Shown here one piece after another: positions 1 through 8,588 of a DNA stretch of 36,618 nt. Positions within the stretch are counted from its first letter, which is position 1; each line of letters starts with the position of its first letter. The notes beneath the pieces were generated by a model. The model was given only the letters and a program-made list of their open reading frames with translations. It had not been told where the DNA came from and made no database searches. A program made the translations under genes and the position numbers. Origin of the DNA: Pseudomonadota bacterium. GTDB lineage: Bacteria > Pseudomonadota > Alphaproteobacteria > Rhizobiales > Xanthobacteraceae. The stretch spans positions 1 to 36,618 of the forward strand of contig JAEWHT010000234.1 in the NCBI GenBank assembly GCA_023387695.1, written 5' to 3'.

Positions 1-2
1 TG

Positions 3-830
3 CGGCAGAAATGTGACGACGAGGAGTTCGACTTCATCCACTTCCATCTCGATTACTATCCGTGGTCGCTGTTCTACCGGCAGCCAACACCGTTCCTGAC
101 CACGCTGCATGGCCGGCTCGATCTGCCCGAGCATCAGCCGGTGTTCAACACCTTCTCCAAGATGCCGGTGATATCGATCTCGAATGCGCAGCGGCGACCG
201 GTGCCGCAAGCGAATTGGGTGACGACGATCCATCACGGACTGCCGGAGAATCTGCTGAGGCCGAAGCCGGCGAAGCAGGAATATCTCGCCGTGCTCGGCC
301 GCATCGCGCCGGAGAAAGGCGTCGACCGCGCCATCAAGATCGCAATGCATTGCGGCATCCCGCTGAAGATCGCAGCCAAGGTCGATCGCGCCGACCAGGA
401 CTATTATGACGAACTGATCAAGCCGATGATCGTTGGCAATCCGCTGGTCGATTTCGTCGGCGAGATCGGCGATCACGAGAAGTCGGACTTTTTGAGCGGC
501 GCGCTCGGGCTGCTGCTGCCGATCGACTGGCCGGAGCCGTTTGGCCTCGTGATGATCGAAGCCATGGCCTGCGGCACGCCGGTCGTTGCCTTCAACCGCG
601 GTTCGGTGCCTGAGATCATCGACGAGGGCCTCACCGGCTTCGTCGTCGAAGACATCATCAGCGCCGCTGGTGTGGTAGGCCGTCTCGCGCAACTCGACCG
701 CACCGCGATCCGCAAGCAGTTCGAGAAACGCTTTACGGCGCGGCGGATGGCGCTGGACTATCTCGCGACGTATCGCAGCCTGACCGAGGCCCAGGCGCCG
801 CGGATCAAGCTGGTGAGCAGCGCGGAGTAG
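3..830 (+). CDS. Glycosyltransferase family 4 protein, 5' truncated by window edge
   Basis: The reading frame is open from the first bases of the window, so the N-terminal acceptor-binding half lies outside; 275 residues are visible. The C-terminal GT-B nucleotide-sugar domain is clear: it has LGRIAPEKGVDRAI (the usual 'GR..PEKG' strand and helix) and the retaining-GT E-x7-E motif in EPFGLVMIEAMACGTPVVAF. The N-terminal visible part (FHFHLDYYPW, then TTLHGRLD) is typical of GT4 acceptor loops. A GTG at 141 is an internal codon, not a start, because conserved sequence continues upstream. The sugar and acceptor cannot be told from the sequence. The gene ends just before an inverted-repeat element. 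Confidence 0.9.
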   Translation, partial: RQKCDDEEFDFIHFHLDYYPWSLFYRQPTPFLTTLHGRLDLPEHQPVFNTFSKMPVISISNAQRRPVPQANWVTTIHHGLPENLLRPKPAKQEYLAVLGRIAPEKGVDRAIKIAMHCGIPLKIAAKVDRADQDYYDELIKPMIVGNPLVDFVGEIGDHEKSDFLSGALGLLLPIDWPEPFGLVMIEAMACGTPVVAFNRGSVPEIIDEGLTGFVVEDIISAAGVVGRLAQLDRTAIRKQFEKRFTARRMALDYLATYRSLTEAQAPRIKLVSSAE

Positions 831-847
831 GTAGCTCCATCAACGGT

Positions 848-991
848 GTCGTCCCGGACAAGCGAAGCGCAGATCCGGGACCCATACTCCGCAGCAGGTG
901 TTTTGCGAAGACCCGGAGTGACCAGTCTCGTGCCAAACCTCTCCCTGGGGTTATGGGTCCCGGGTTCGCGCTGCGCGCGCCCCGGGACGAC
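848..991. repeat. Inverted-repeat intergenic element (GTCCCGG family), no gene inside
   Basis: The left arm 848-886 (GTCGTCCCGGAC...CCGGGACCCATA) is matched by the reverse complement of the right arm 952-991, with about 65 bp between them. Both outer ends read GTCGTCCCGG going inward and both inner ends read CCGGGACCCATA. The core resembles the arms that bound the GIY-YIG gene at 9342-9818. It fills the gap between the glycosyltransferase and the sulfatase, whose genes converge here. It may be a miniature non-autonomous element or a dispersed palindrome; it could also act as a bidirectional terminator. Confidence 0.7.
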
Positions 992-1027
992 GGCGGAGCG
1001 TGGCGTGGCGTCAGTAGGTCAATAACC

Positions 1028-2962
1028 TCACACCACCACCGCCCGCTTCGGCTCGACAATCTCGAACATCCGCGGAAACTCGTCCATCAGCCCCATCAGC
1101 TCGGCGAGCTTCATCGGGTTACCCGACAGCTTCACCTTCCCCGCGGCCACCGCTTCCGGAAAGCTCGTCAGCTTCGCGATCACCTCGTCCAGCGTCGCAC
1201 GCGCCAGCGTGAAGCTGGCATCGGCCTTCTCAGCCTGCACGCCCTCGGTATAAGTCAGCGCGCAGTTTTCGAGGTTGAGCACGAAAGTCTCGCCGGTATC
1301 GGAAAAACTCCAGTTCAGCACGATATGCTTGCCTTCCGCCTTCGGACCATTGAGGCGGATGCCGAGCACGTCCCAGAGCTGCTCGGTGCGCAGTGCGGCC
1401 AACGTCTCCCGCGGCATCGGCGCACGCGGCGGCGTCTTCGGCATGCCCAGGCGCAATTCCTGGGCGCCGAACAGATAGGCGTTGCGCCAGGTCGAGCTCT
1501 CGGCGGCATAGCCGAGCTGCTCCAGCGTATCGGCCAGCAGCGCACGCGCCGCTGCATTATCCGGCTCGGCAAAGACGAGATGGCCGAGCGCCTGCGCGAC
1601 GAAGCGGAATTCGCCCTTGTCAAAATCCGCGCGCGCGCGCGTCAAGATCGCGTCGGCGCCGCCCATGTATTCGACGTATTTCTTGCCGGACTCCACCGGT
1701 GGCAGCGGATCGAGGTTGACCGGATTGGCGTCGTACCAGCCGAGATACTTCTGGTAGATCGCCTTCACGTTATGGCGGATGTGCCCGTAATAGCCGCGAC
1801 CGTGCCAGGCGCCGTCGAGGCTCTTCGGCAACTGGATCGCTTCCGCAATCTCGGCGGCATTGAGGCCGTGGTTCATCAGGCGGATGGTCTGGTCATGCGC
1901 GAACTTGTAGAGATCGCGCTGCTCGCGGATCATGGTGTCGATCCGCTCATGCCCCCACACCGGCCAGTGATGCTGGCCGCACATCGCATCGGCCTTGCCG
2001 CCCCACAGATGCAGGGCTTCGTTGAGGTACTTCGACCAGGCCAGGGCATCGCGCACATCGGCGCCGCGGAACGGCAGCAAATTGTGGAAATTATGCGTGC
2101 AGTTCTCAGCGAGGTTCAGCAGCTTGTAGCGCGGCAGGAAGAAATGCATCTCCGCCGGCGCTTCGCTGTTCGGCGCCATCTGGAATTCGAACTCGACACC
2201 GTCGATCACGCGCTTGTCGCCGGTCGCCATGATCAGATCGGTCGGCCGCAGCAGCGCCACCGCGCCCGCCGCCATGGTCTTGCCGAGACCGCAATCGACA
2301 TGTCCGCGCACGCCCTTGGCGAGGAACGGCCCGAACTGGTATTGCGCCCGGCGCAGCATCGCTGGTCCCGCAATGATGTTCTCGGAGACGGAGTGCTCCA
2401 TGAACAGGTTCGGCGCGATGATCGGCACCCGGCCAGTGGCGAGCGCGTCTTCTTCCAGCACACCGCGCGCGCCGCCCCAATGGTCGGTATGCGTGTGGGT
2501 GAAGATCACCGCCGCGACCGGCTTCAGGCCACGATGCCTGAAGTAAAGATCGAGCGCCGCACGGGCTCCTTCGATCGAGGTCAGCGTGTCAACAACAATG
2601 ACGCCGCTATCGCCCTCGATCAGCGTCATGTTGGCGATGTCGAGCCCGCGCACCTGATAAACGCCGGGCACCACCTCGAACAAGCCGTGCTGCATGTTGA
2701 GTCGCGACTGCCGCCACAGGCTGGGATTGACCGTCGGCGGCGCCTGTTCAGTGGACAGAAAGTGATAGGGCTCGAGGCTCCAGACGGTCCGCCCTTGGGA
2801 ATTCGCGATCTTCGCGTTCTCGATCGTGCCGAGAAAGCCGCGCGCAGCGTCGTCAAAATCCCGCGTGTCGGAAAATGGCAACGCGTTCAGCATCGCCGTT
2901 TGCTGCGCAACGACGGATGGCGTCGCGTCCTTCGGCGTATTGGCTGCTTCGGTGCTGGTCAT
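1028..2962 (-). CDS. Alkyl sulfatase (SdsA1-type, MBL fold)
   Basis: This 644-residue protein probably cleaves primary or secondary alkyl sulfate esters such as SDS to alcohol plus sulfate. The dizinc motif HTHTDHWGG is at residues 156-164. The SdsA1-family blocks follow: IIAPNLFMEHSVSENI, MLRRAQYQFG, and CGQHHWPVWGHERI in the dimerisation region. An SCP2-like C-terminal domain (from about residue 520) matches the family's usual 640-660 residue length. The ATG at 2962 is chosen over an upstream in-frame codon at 3007 because GGGGAGGAGCC lies just before it. No signal peptide is evident, although characterised homologues such as Pseudomonas SdsA1 are secreted. No sulfonate or sulfate transporter is adjacent. 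The family call is firm; the substrate is inferred. Confidence 0.92.
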   Translation of the reverse strand: MTSTEAANTPKDATPSVVAQQTAMLNALPFSDTRDFDDAARGFLGTIENAKIANSQGRTVWSLEPYHFLSTEQAPPTVNPSLWRQSRLNMQHGLFEVVPGVYQVRGLDIANMTLIEGDSGVIVVDTLTSIEGARAALDLYFRHRGLKPVAAVIFTHTHTDHWGGARGVLEEDALATGRVPIIAPNLFMEHSVSENIIAGPAMLRRAQYQFGPFLAKGVRGHVDCGLGKTMAAGAVALLRPTDLIMATGDKRVIDGVEFEFQMAPNSEAPAEMHFFLPRYKLLNLAENCTHNFHNLLPFRGADVRDALAWSKYLNEALHLWGGKADAMCGQHHWPVWGHERIDTMIREQRDLYKFAHDQTIRLMNHGLNAAEIAEAIQLPKSLDGAWHGRGYYGHIRHNVKAIYQKYLGWYDANPVNLDPLPPVESGKKYVEYMGGADAILTRARADFDKGEFRFVAQALGHLVFAEPDNAAARALLADTLEQLGYAAESSTWRNAYLFGAQELRLGMPKTPPRAPMPRETLAALRTEQLWDVLGIRLNGPKAEGKHIVLNWSFSDTGETFVLNLENCALTYTEGVQAEKADASFTLARATLDEVIAKLTSFPEAVAAGKVKLSGNPMKLAELMGLMDEFPRMFEIVEPKRAVVV

Positions 2963-3031
2963 AAGGCTCCTCCCCGGCGTCTTGTCTGGGGAGGCATCTA
3001 ACCGCATCTCGATTGCGGTTCCAACCGCTCC

Positions 3032-4237
3032 TTACGCGGCCAGTCCCTCGGAAACAGTCTGCCCCGCTTCCGTCGTCGTGCGCAGTTGCCGCGCCAGCAC
3101 ATAGCCGCCGCGGCTTTCCTTGGCGCGGTAGAGCGCCCTGTCGGAGCGCGACAGCAGCGCCTCCGCCGTGCGGCCGTCTTCCGGCGCGATGGCGACGCCG
3201 ACGCTGACGCCGAGCTCGATGGCCTGGCCTTCAACATCATAGGGCGCGCCGATAGACTGCACGATACGCATCGCCATTGCTTCAGCATCATCAGCCGCGC
3301 GCTGGACCAGGACGAATTCGTCGCCGCCCATCCGGACCAAGAGGTCTTGCGGAGCCGCGATCGCCTTGAGCCGCCCGGCAACCTGCTTCAGCAGCGCATC
3401 GCCGACGGGATGACCGAACCGGTCGTTCGCCTCCTTGAAGCGATCGAGATCGAGCGTGTGGACGGCGATCGCCCCGGCCGCGAGCATGGCCGGCAGATCA
3501 GTCGCCAGCACTGAACGATTGGCCACGCCGGTCATCGGATCCACGCGCGACAGCTGCTCGAACTGCCGCTTGAGCGTGATCTGGTTGATCGACGCATTGA
3601 AACTCAGCCGCACCATCTCGAAGCTCGCGACCACATACATCAGGATGAGGAGCCCGAGGCCGACATGGCGCAGATCGGGTTGCATCAGGGTCACGATCGC
3701 GGCGGGCGCGGCGATCGCAATCAGATCGAGCAGCGCCGCAACAGGACGCAACGCGAGGCGTGCCACCACACCGGCACCAAAGCCGAAGCCGATACCGACC
3801 GCCATCACACAGCAGAGCGCATCGCCCAGCACGATGCTGCGCGCGGCGAACAGGCCGAGGATGAGGGCCGTCACGACGGTGCCGGCCACGTAGCGTCGCT
3901 CCCAGCGCGCGGCCTCGATCCGACCAAGCTGCGGCGAACGCGCAAGGCGGCGGCGGAATGCGAAAATCTCGAACAGGCGGACAATGGCAACGGCAACGCC
4001 GGCGACGGTCAGAGCAGCCGTCACCCCATCTCCGGTCTCGTAAGTCGTGATGGCACCGACCATCGTCTGACAGGCAGCAGCGAGAATGGTCGGCATCGTC
4101 GTGCCGTGAAGGCCCGTGATGACTTCCAGATAGACAGCGTCGGAAATCGACGCCCGCCCAGATCCCATTCTGTTGAACAACATGCCCGCACCCATCCGCT
4201 GGCATGGTCCTACCGCACATCCGTAAAACGCATGCAC
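3032..4237 (-). CDS. Membrane-anchored GGDEF diguanylate cyclase
   Basis: The protein has 401 residues. The N-terminal half holds several hydrophobic segments (for example TVVTALILGLFAARSIVL, ALCCVMAVGIGFGFGAGVVA and VGLGLLILMYVVASF), consistent with a membrane sensor. The C-terminal half is a GGDEF domain: RVDPMTGVANR, LDLDRFKEANDRFGHPVGDALL and RMGGDEFVLV are all canonical, so c-di-GMP synthesis from two GTP is expected. The inhibitory I-site RxxD, expected five residues before GGDEF, reads APQD and so lacks its Arg. There is no EAL domain. The start is uncertain: ATG codons at 4237, 4183 and 4168 are in frame and none has a strong ribosome binding site. It lies between TRAP and sulfatase genes on the same strand. 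Confidence 0.9.
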   Translation of the reverse strand: MHAFYGCAVGPCQRMGAGMLFNRMGSGRASISDAVYLEVITGLHGTTMPTILAAACQTMVGAITTYETGDGVTAALTVAGVAVAIVRLFEIFAFRRRLARSPQLGRIEAARWERRYVAGTVVTALILGLFAARSIVLGDALCCVMAVGIGFGFGAGVVARLALRPVAALLDLIAIAAPAAIVTLMQPDLRHVGLGLLILMYVVASFEMVRLSFNASINQITLKRQFEQLSRVDPMTGVANRSVLATDLPAMLAAGAIAVHTLDLDRFKEANDRFGHPVGDALLKQVAGRLKAIAAPQDLLVRMGGDEFVLVQRAADDAEAMAMRIVQSIGAPYDVEGQAIELGVSVGVAIAPEDGRTAEALLSRSDRALYRAKESRGGYVLARQLRTTTEAGQTVSEGLAA

Positions 4238-4303
4238 TGCACAGCGATGGCATTTGTACGCGCGGGTTTACCGCGCGTTAGCCATGTCGCACCCGCAAAT
4301 AGG

Positions 4304-6352
4304 CTAGTGCATCCCCAGCACCCGCGGCAGCCACAGCGTCAGATCGGGCCAGTAGGTCACGATGACGAGGAAGCCGAGCATGGTGAGGAGCCACGGCATC
4401 ACCGCTCCTGCCAGATCGGTGATGCGCATTCGCGCTATCATCGAGGCCACGTAGAGGTTCAAACCGACAGGCGGATGGCAGAGGCCGACCTCCATGTTGA
4501 CGTCCATGACGATGCCGAAATGGACGAGGTCGATGCCGAGCTTCTTCGCCGCCGGCGCCAGGATCGGCGCCATGATCAAGATGATCGAGTTGGGCTCCAT
4601 GAAATTGCCGGCGAGCAGCAACAGCACGTTGACGACGAGCAGGAAGCCGACCCAGCCGAGGTTCTGTGCCGCGATCCAGTCGGCGAGCGTCGCCGGCAGG
4701 TTCTCGTTGGAGAGCACGAAAGAGAACAGCACCGCGTTGGTGACGATGTAGAGCAGCATCGCGCTGGTGTTTGCGGCGCGCAGCAGAACGCGCGGCACGT
4801 CCGTCATCTTGATCGCCTTGTAGACGAACACGGCGATGATGAACGAGTAGACCGCAGCCATCGCCGCCGCCTCGGTGGCGGTGAACAGGCCGCTATAGAT
4901 GCCGCCGATGATGATGACGACCAGCATCAAGCCCCAGACGCTCTCGCGGAAGGCGTGCACCGTCTCGCCCCAGGTCGCCTTCGGTAGCCGCGGATAGTCA
5001 CGTTTGCGCGCGAGCCACCAGGTGACGATACAAAGCATCGTCGTCAGCAGGATGCCGGGCAACAGACCCGCGACGAACAGCGCGCCGATCGAGGTATTGG
5101 TCGAGACCGCGTAGACGATCTTCGGGATCGACGGCAGCATCAGGATGCCGAGCGAGCCGGCCACCGTGATGATGCCGGCGCCGAAGCGCATCGGATAGCC
5201 GTGACGCACCATCTCCGGCAGCACGATGGCGCCGATCGCGGCGACGGTTGCGACGCTCGAGCCGCAGACCAGCGCGAACATCGCGCAGGCGACGATACCG
5301 GCAAGGCCGAGACCACCATGCCAGTGCCCGATCAGCGAGGTCGCGAAATTGATCATGCGCCGCGCGACGCCGCCATGGGTCAGGAAATTGCCGGCAAGGA
5401 TGAAGAACGGGATCGCCATGATCTCGAAGCCTTCGATGCCCGTGAAGAGCTTCATCGAGACGGCTTCGATCGGCACCGCGGTCAGCGTAAACAGGAACGT
5501 CATCACGGTGAGGCCGAGCGCGATCGACACCGGGATGCCGGTCAGCATCAGCGCGATCAGCAGCGCAAAAACGGTGGCGGCGCGCATCCAGTGCGGCAGC
5601 ACGATGAAGCCGGTCTTCTCAGCCAGACACAGCGCGAAGATCAGGATCGGCGCCATGATCAGGATCACGCCGAGCGGCGAGACCTTTCGCGACGCGGCCT
5701 TGGTGGCGGCGCCGGCGGGCTGCGGATGCAGCGCCGGCGAACCGTCAGCCTCCACACCCTCGACATGGGTCTCGTCGTGATGCGGCAGTTCGCCGGTCCA
5801 GAAATAGAACCAGGAGACCTGGAGGAAGCGGAAGCACATCAAGCCGGAGCCGAGCGGGATCGCCAGATAGACGAACCACATCGGCGCTTCCAGGTCGTTG
5901 GACTGCTGGCCGGTCTTGAACATCTCGGAGACAAAGGAGGCACCGAACGCGGCGATCATGCCGGTGAACAGCGCGCCGCAGAGCAGCGAGAACAGGATGA
6001 CGTGCTTGCGCGAATGTTCAGGCAGCCGGTTGACGAGCAGGTCGACGCCGACATGGATGCCGGTGCGCACGCCATAGGCCGCGCCGAACTTGGCCATCCA
6101 GATGAACATGTAGATGCAGAGTTCCTGCGCCCAGGACAGATCCAACTCGGACAGGAAGGTGAACACGCCTTGCGAGAGAGCGGCCAGCCAGGTCAGCCCG
6201 TGCGTTGCGGCCCATCGTGACAGCTTGATCGATTCGCCTGCACCGTAACGGTGCACGACCGCGATGAAGATCAGCCCGGTTGCAGCGGCGATGAGCGTCG
6301 CGATCAACCATTCTTCGAGATGATTGAGCAACTGGTTGAGCGCGCGAAGCAA
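4304..6352 (-). CDS. TRAP transporter fused permease (DctQ-DctM)
   Basis: This 682-residue inner-membrane protein joins the small (DctQ) and large (DctM) TRAP permease subunits. Residues 1 to about 190 are a four-helix DctQ unit (LSWAQELCIYMFIWMAKFGAA is the typical region). A linker rich in Ala, Pro and acidic residues follows. From about 225 on there is a 12-helix DctM unit with GIPVSIALGL, FFILAGNFLTHGG and FMEPNSIILIMAPI. DctM moves substrate with Na+ or H+ in partnership with the binding protein encoded upstream. The start appears to be TTG at 6352, preceded by AGGGGGAC. A 14-bp perfect hairpin separates it from dctP. The substrate is probably a carboxylate but is not shown by the sequence. 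Confidence 0.92.
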   Translation of the reverse strand: MLRALNQLLNHLEEWLIATLIAAATGLIFIAVVHRYGAGESIKLSRWAATHGLTWLAALSQGVFTFLSELDLSWAQELCIYMFIWMAKFGAAYGVRTGIHVGVDLLVNRLPEHSRKHVILFSLLCGALFTGMIAAFGASFVSEMFKTGQQSNDLEAPMWFVYLAIPLGSGLMCFRFLQVSWFYFWTGELPHHDETHVEGVEADGSPALHPQPAGAATKAASRKVSPLGVILIMAPILIFALCLAEKTGFIVLPHWMRAATVFALLIALMLTGIPVSIALGLTVMTFLFTLTAVPIEAVSMKLFTGIEGFEIMAIPFFILAGNFLTHGGVARRMINFATSLIGHWHGGLGLAGIVACAMFALVCGSSVATVAAIGAIVLPEMVRHGYPMRFGAGIITVAGSLGILMLPSIPKIVYAVSTNTSIGALFVAGLLPGILLTTMLCIVTWWLARKRDYPRLPKATWGETVHAFRESVWGLMLVVIIIGGIYSGLFTATEAAAMAAVYSFIIAVFVYKAIKMTDVPRVLLRAANTSAMLLYIVTNAVLFSFVLSNENLPATLADWIAAQNLGWVGFLLVVNVLLLLAGNFMEPNSIILIMAPILAPAAKKLGIDLVHFGIVMDVNMEVGLCHPPVGLNLYVASMIARMRITDLAGAVMPWLLTMLGFLVIVTYWPDLTLWLPRVLGMH

Positions 6353-6376
6353 AGCAAAGTCCCCCTATCGATACGA

Positions 6377-6408
6377 AACGGTCGGGAGTGAACACACTCC
6401 CGACCGTT
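6377..6408 (-). terminator. Strong intercistronic hairpin between dctP and dctQM
   Basis: AACGGTCGGGAGTG (6377-6390) and CACTCCCGACCGTT (6395-6408) form a perfect 14-bp stem with the loop AACA. It lies between the dctP stop (6433) and the permease start (6352). No long T-run follows on the minus strand. It may act as a partial terminator or as a 3' stabiliser that makes binding protein exceed permease, as is often seen between binding-protein and permease genes. Confidence 0.7.
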
Positions 6409-6432
6409 GGTATTATTCTGCCAAAGAACGCG

Positions 6433-7434
6433 TCAGTTCATCTTGACGTCGAGTTCCTTGGCGACGAGATCGAGCACTTCCTGCCCGACCCGGCCCTTGG
6501 CCCAAGTATAAGTCGGCCGCATCGCTTCCTGCCATGCCTTGCGATCGGCATCGCTCAGATAGTGCAGCTGAGTCTTGCCCGACTTCTTGATCTCAGCCAG
6601 CGCGTCCTCGTTTTCCTGGTGCGCGATCTGGTTGGTGTATTCGGTCGCTTCCGCCATCGCCTTGTCGAGCTGGGCGCGAATGTCAGGCGGCAGGCCGGAC
6701 CAGAATTTCGAATTCACAATGACCGCGTATTGCAGATGCGCGTGATAGGACACGGTGATGTCCTTCTGCACCTCGTAGAACTTCTGCGTCAGATAGTTCG
6801 ATGCCGTGTTCTCGCAGCCGTCGACCACACCGGTCTGCAGCGCCTGGTAGACTTCCGAGAACGCCATGATCTGCGGGATCGAACCCATCAGCCGGAAATA
6901 CTGGTCGGCGATCTTGGAGCCGGAGATGCGGAACTTCAGGCCCTTGAAATCCTCCGGCTTCATGAGCGGACGATTCGACGACACCATGTGGAAACCGTTG
7001 TCCCAATAGGCGAGACCAGTGATGCCCTTGGACTCAAGCTTCTGGAACAGCCATTTGCCGACGGTGCCCTTCATCGCGGCGGAATAGGTCGCGTCATCCT
7101 TGAACAGCCAGGGCAGATCGAGCGCCTCGAATTCCTTGATGCCGAGCGGCGCGAACTTTGCGGTCGACGGCGCGAGCATCTGCACCGAACCGAGTTGCAG
7201 CGCCTCGATCTCCTCCTTGTCCTTGTAGAGAGAGGAGTTCGGATAGACTTCGATCTTGACCTTGCCGTCGGTGTACTTCTCGGCAAGCTCCTTGAACTTC
7301 AGCGCGCCTTTGCCCTTCGGCGTATCGTTGGCGACGACGTGACTGAACTTGATGACGATCGGGCTTTGCGCTTGAGCAATCGCGGGTGCCAAAGCGAGCG
7401 CGGCCGTAGCGACCGCAAGCAGCAGTTTGCGCAT
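6433..7434 (-). CDS. TRAP transporter solute-binding protein, DctP family
   Basis: This 333-residue periplasmic binding protein delivers its ligand to the fused permease encoded downstream. A clear Sec signal peptide (MRKLLLAVATAALALAPAIA) ends near AQAQS. The mature protein starts with IVIKFSHVVANDTPKG, a standard DctP opening. The conserved ligand-binding Arg region is GLKFRISGSK, with Arg near residue 169. GAWDNG-like and QTGVVDGCENT segments also fit the DctP family. The ATG at 7434 is preferred over an upstream codon because GGGGAGGTCC precedes it and the signal peptide begins there. DctP proteins bind mostly organic acids; the specific ligand cannot be stated. Confidence 0.93.
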   Translation of the reverse strand: MRKLLLAVATAALALAPAIAQAQSPIVIKFSHVVANDTPKGKGALKFKELAEKYTDGKVKIEVYPNSSLYKDKEEIEALQLGSVQMLAPSTAKFAPLGIKEFEALDLPWLFKDDATYSAAMKGTVGKWLFQKLESKGITGLAYWDNGFHMVSSNRPLMKPEDFKGLKFRISGSKIADQYFRLMGSIPQIMAFSEVYQALQTGVVDGCENTASNYLTQKFYEVQKDITVSYHAHLQYAVIVNSKFWSGLPPDIRAQLDKAMAEATEYTNQIAHQENEDALAEIKKSGKTQLHYLSDADRKAWQEAMRPTYTWAKGRVGQEVLDLVAKELDVKMN

Positions 7435-7651
7435 GAAGGACCTCCCCAACAACCTCGGAAACCGGGTTCTTTTTTGTTTTACGGTTTCAGTAGTGGCAGC
7501 AATCCAAACCCCGAACAACTAGACCTAAGCCCAATTTGCCGCAGCGAACCTATGCCGCAGCAAGGCTATCTTGACGGGGATCGCATGCGCAACCCGGCGC
7601 CCGCCCCACGCCATGGGAGCGAGCGCTTATGTCGCATCGCCGAAAGGCGCG

Positions 7652-8422
7652 TTAACCTTTGCGCTGGGCGACCATGAACAGCCGCCGGAACGGGAACAGC
7701 GTCTGGCCGGCGGCATTCTTCGGATAGGCCCTTGCGACGCGCTCGCCATAGGCTGCCTCGAACGCAGCCTTCTCATCGCCCTGCAGCACATCGAGATAAC
7801 GCGTCAGCCAGGTGCCCTTGGTCCATTCCTTCACGGGGTTATCGCCCTCGAGAACCTGAAGGTATTCGGTTTCCCAGATGTCGATGTTTTGCGACAGCGG
7901 CGCCAGAACATCGTGATAGAAGGCCGGCCCCTCGACCGGCGGCGGTGTGACGAGGTGCTCGACCTTGGACCGCCACGGCCCGTTCAACGCGGTCTCGCCG
8001 ATCAGCACGTGCGACGGCGCCAGGAAGTTGCGCGGCATCTGAACTGCAAGCATGCCGCCAGGGGCGACCCGGTCCATCACCGAGGGGAAGAGTGCCGCAT
8101 GATTAGGCAACCAGTGCAGTGCGGCATTGGAATAGACGACGTCATATTGCTTGGCGGGGCGCCAATGGCCGAGGTCTTCATGGGACCATTCCACGTCGGG
8201 CGCGGCCTTGCGCCCGGCAGCAACCATCTCGGCCGAGCCTTCGACGCCCGTCACCGCGGCGGACGGCCAGCGTTCCTTGATCAGCTTGGTGACATTGCCA
8301 GCGCCTGCGCCGAGATCCGCGACGGTGCGCGGGCCGATATCGGGAATGCGCATCAACAGGTCGACCGCGGGCCGGAGCCGGTGACCGGAGAATTTCAGAT
8401 ATTGCTGCGGATCCCATACCAT
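7652..8422 (-). CDS. tam: Trans-aconitate 2-methyltransferase
   Basis: The product is a 256-residue cytosolic SAM-dependent methyltransferase that esterifies trans-aconitate, a by-product that inhibits aconitase. The N-terminus MVWDPQQYLKF is the typical Tam opening (W.P..Y..F). Motif I is VADLGAGAGNVT, the acidic ribose-binding residue lies in VTGVEGS, and motif IV is YDVVYSNAALHWLP. MAVQMPRN-like and FPFRRLFMVA sequences match the Tam C-terminus, and the length equals the E. coli enzyme within a few residues. It is divergent from the SDR gene and head-to-tail with the TRAP genes, about 200 bp upstream of dctP, but probably has its own promoter. Confidence 0.88.
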   Translation of the reverse strand: MVWDPQQYLKFSGHRLRPAVDLLMRIPDIGPRTVADLGAGAGNVTKLIKERWPSAAVTGVEGSAEMVAAGRKAAPDVEWSHEDLGHWRPAKQYDVVYSNAALHWLPNHAALFPSVMDRVAPGGMLAVQMPRNFLAPSHVLIGETALNGPWRSKVEHLVTPPPVEGPAFYHDVLAPLSQNIDIWETEYLQVLEGDNPVKEWTKGTWLTRYLDVLQGDEKAAFEAAYGERVARAYPKNAAGQTLFPFRRLFMVAQRKG

Positions 8423-8480
8423 CGTCCAAGCCTTTTCTTTTTCGTATTTCCTTCGCGAGGTCTCTTGGTTACCACTGCTC

Positions 8481-8512
8481 GTCCCGGTCGGGCAAATCGC
8501 CGCACCCGGGAC
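8481..8512. repeat. Short GTCCCGG/CCGGGAC palindromic unit
   Basis: GTCCCGG at 8481-8487 and CCGGGAC at 8506-8512 are inverted, with TCGTC ahead of the left side as in the 848 element. It looks like one degenerate arm of the same dispersed repeat family, lying between the divergent tam and SDR genes. The 3' side (8520-8582) is A/C-rich with several AAAACCAA-like runs, and I see no clear promoter in it. Confidence 0.4.
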
Positions 8513-8588
8513 AGGGCAGGAAAACTAAAACCAATCGAAAGCCAAACGAAAACCAAAGCGCGAAAAGCGAACAAGAAAGCGTGTGACC

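Noticed and set aside
953..3001. A 682-codon plus-strand frame opposite the alkyl sulfatase
   Set aside because: It is an antisense shadow created by GC-rich codon bias. Its translation is rich in Arg, His and Gln, lacks any domain, and the opposite strand encodes a clear SdsA1-type enzyme.
3665..4987. A 440-codon plus-strand frame across the GGDEF and TRAP genes
   Set aside because: It is antisense to two well-supported genes and has low-complexity composition.
5201..6220. A 339-codon plus-strand frame opposite the TRAP permease
   Set aside because: It has the same antisense composition pattern with no recognisable domain.
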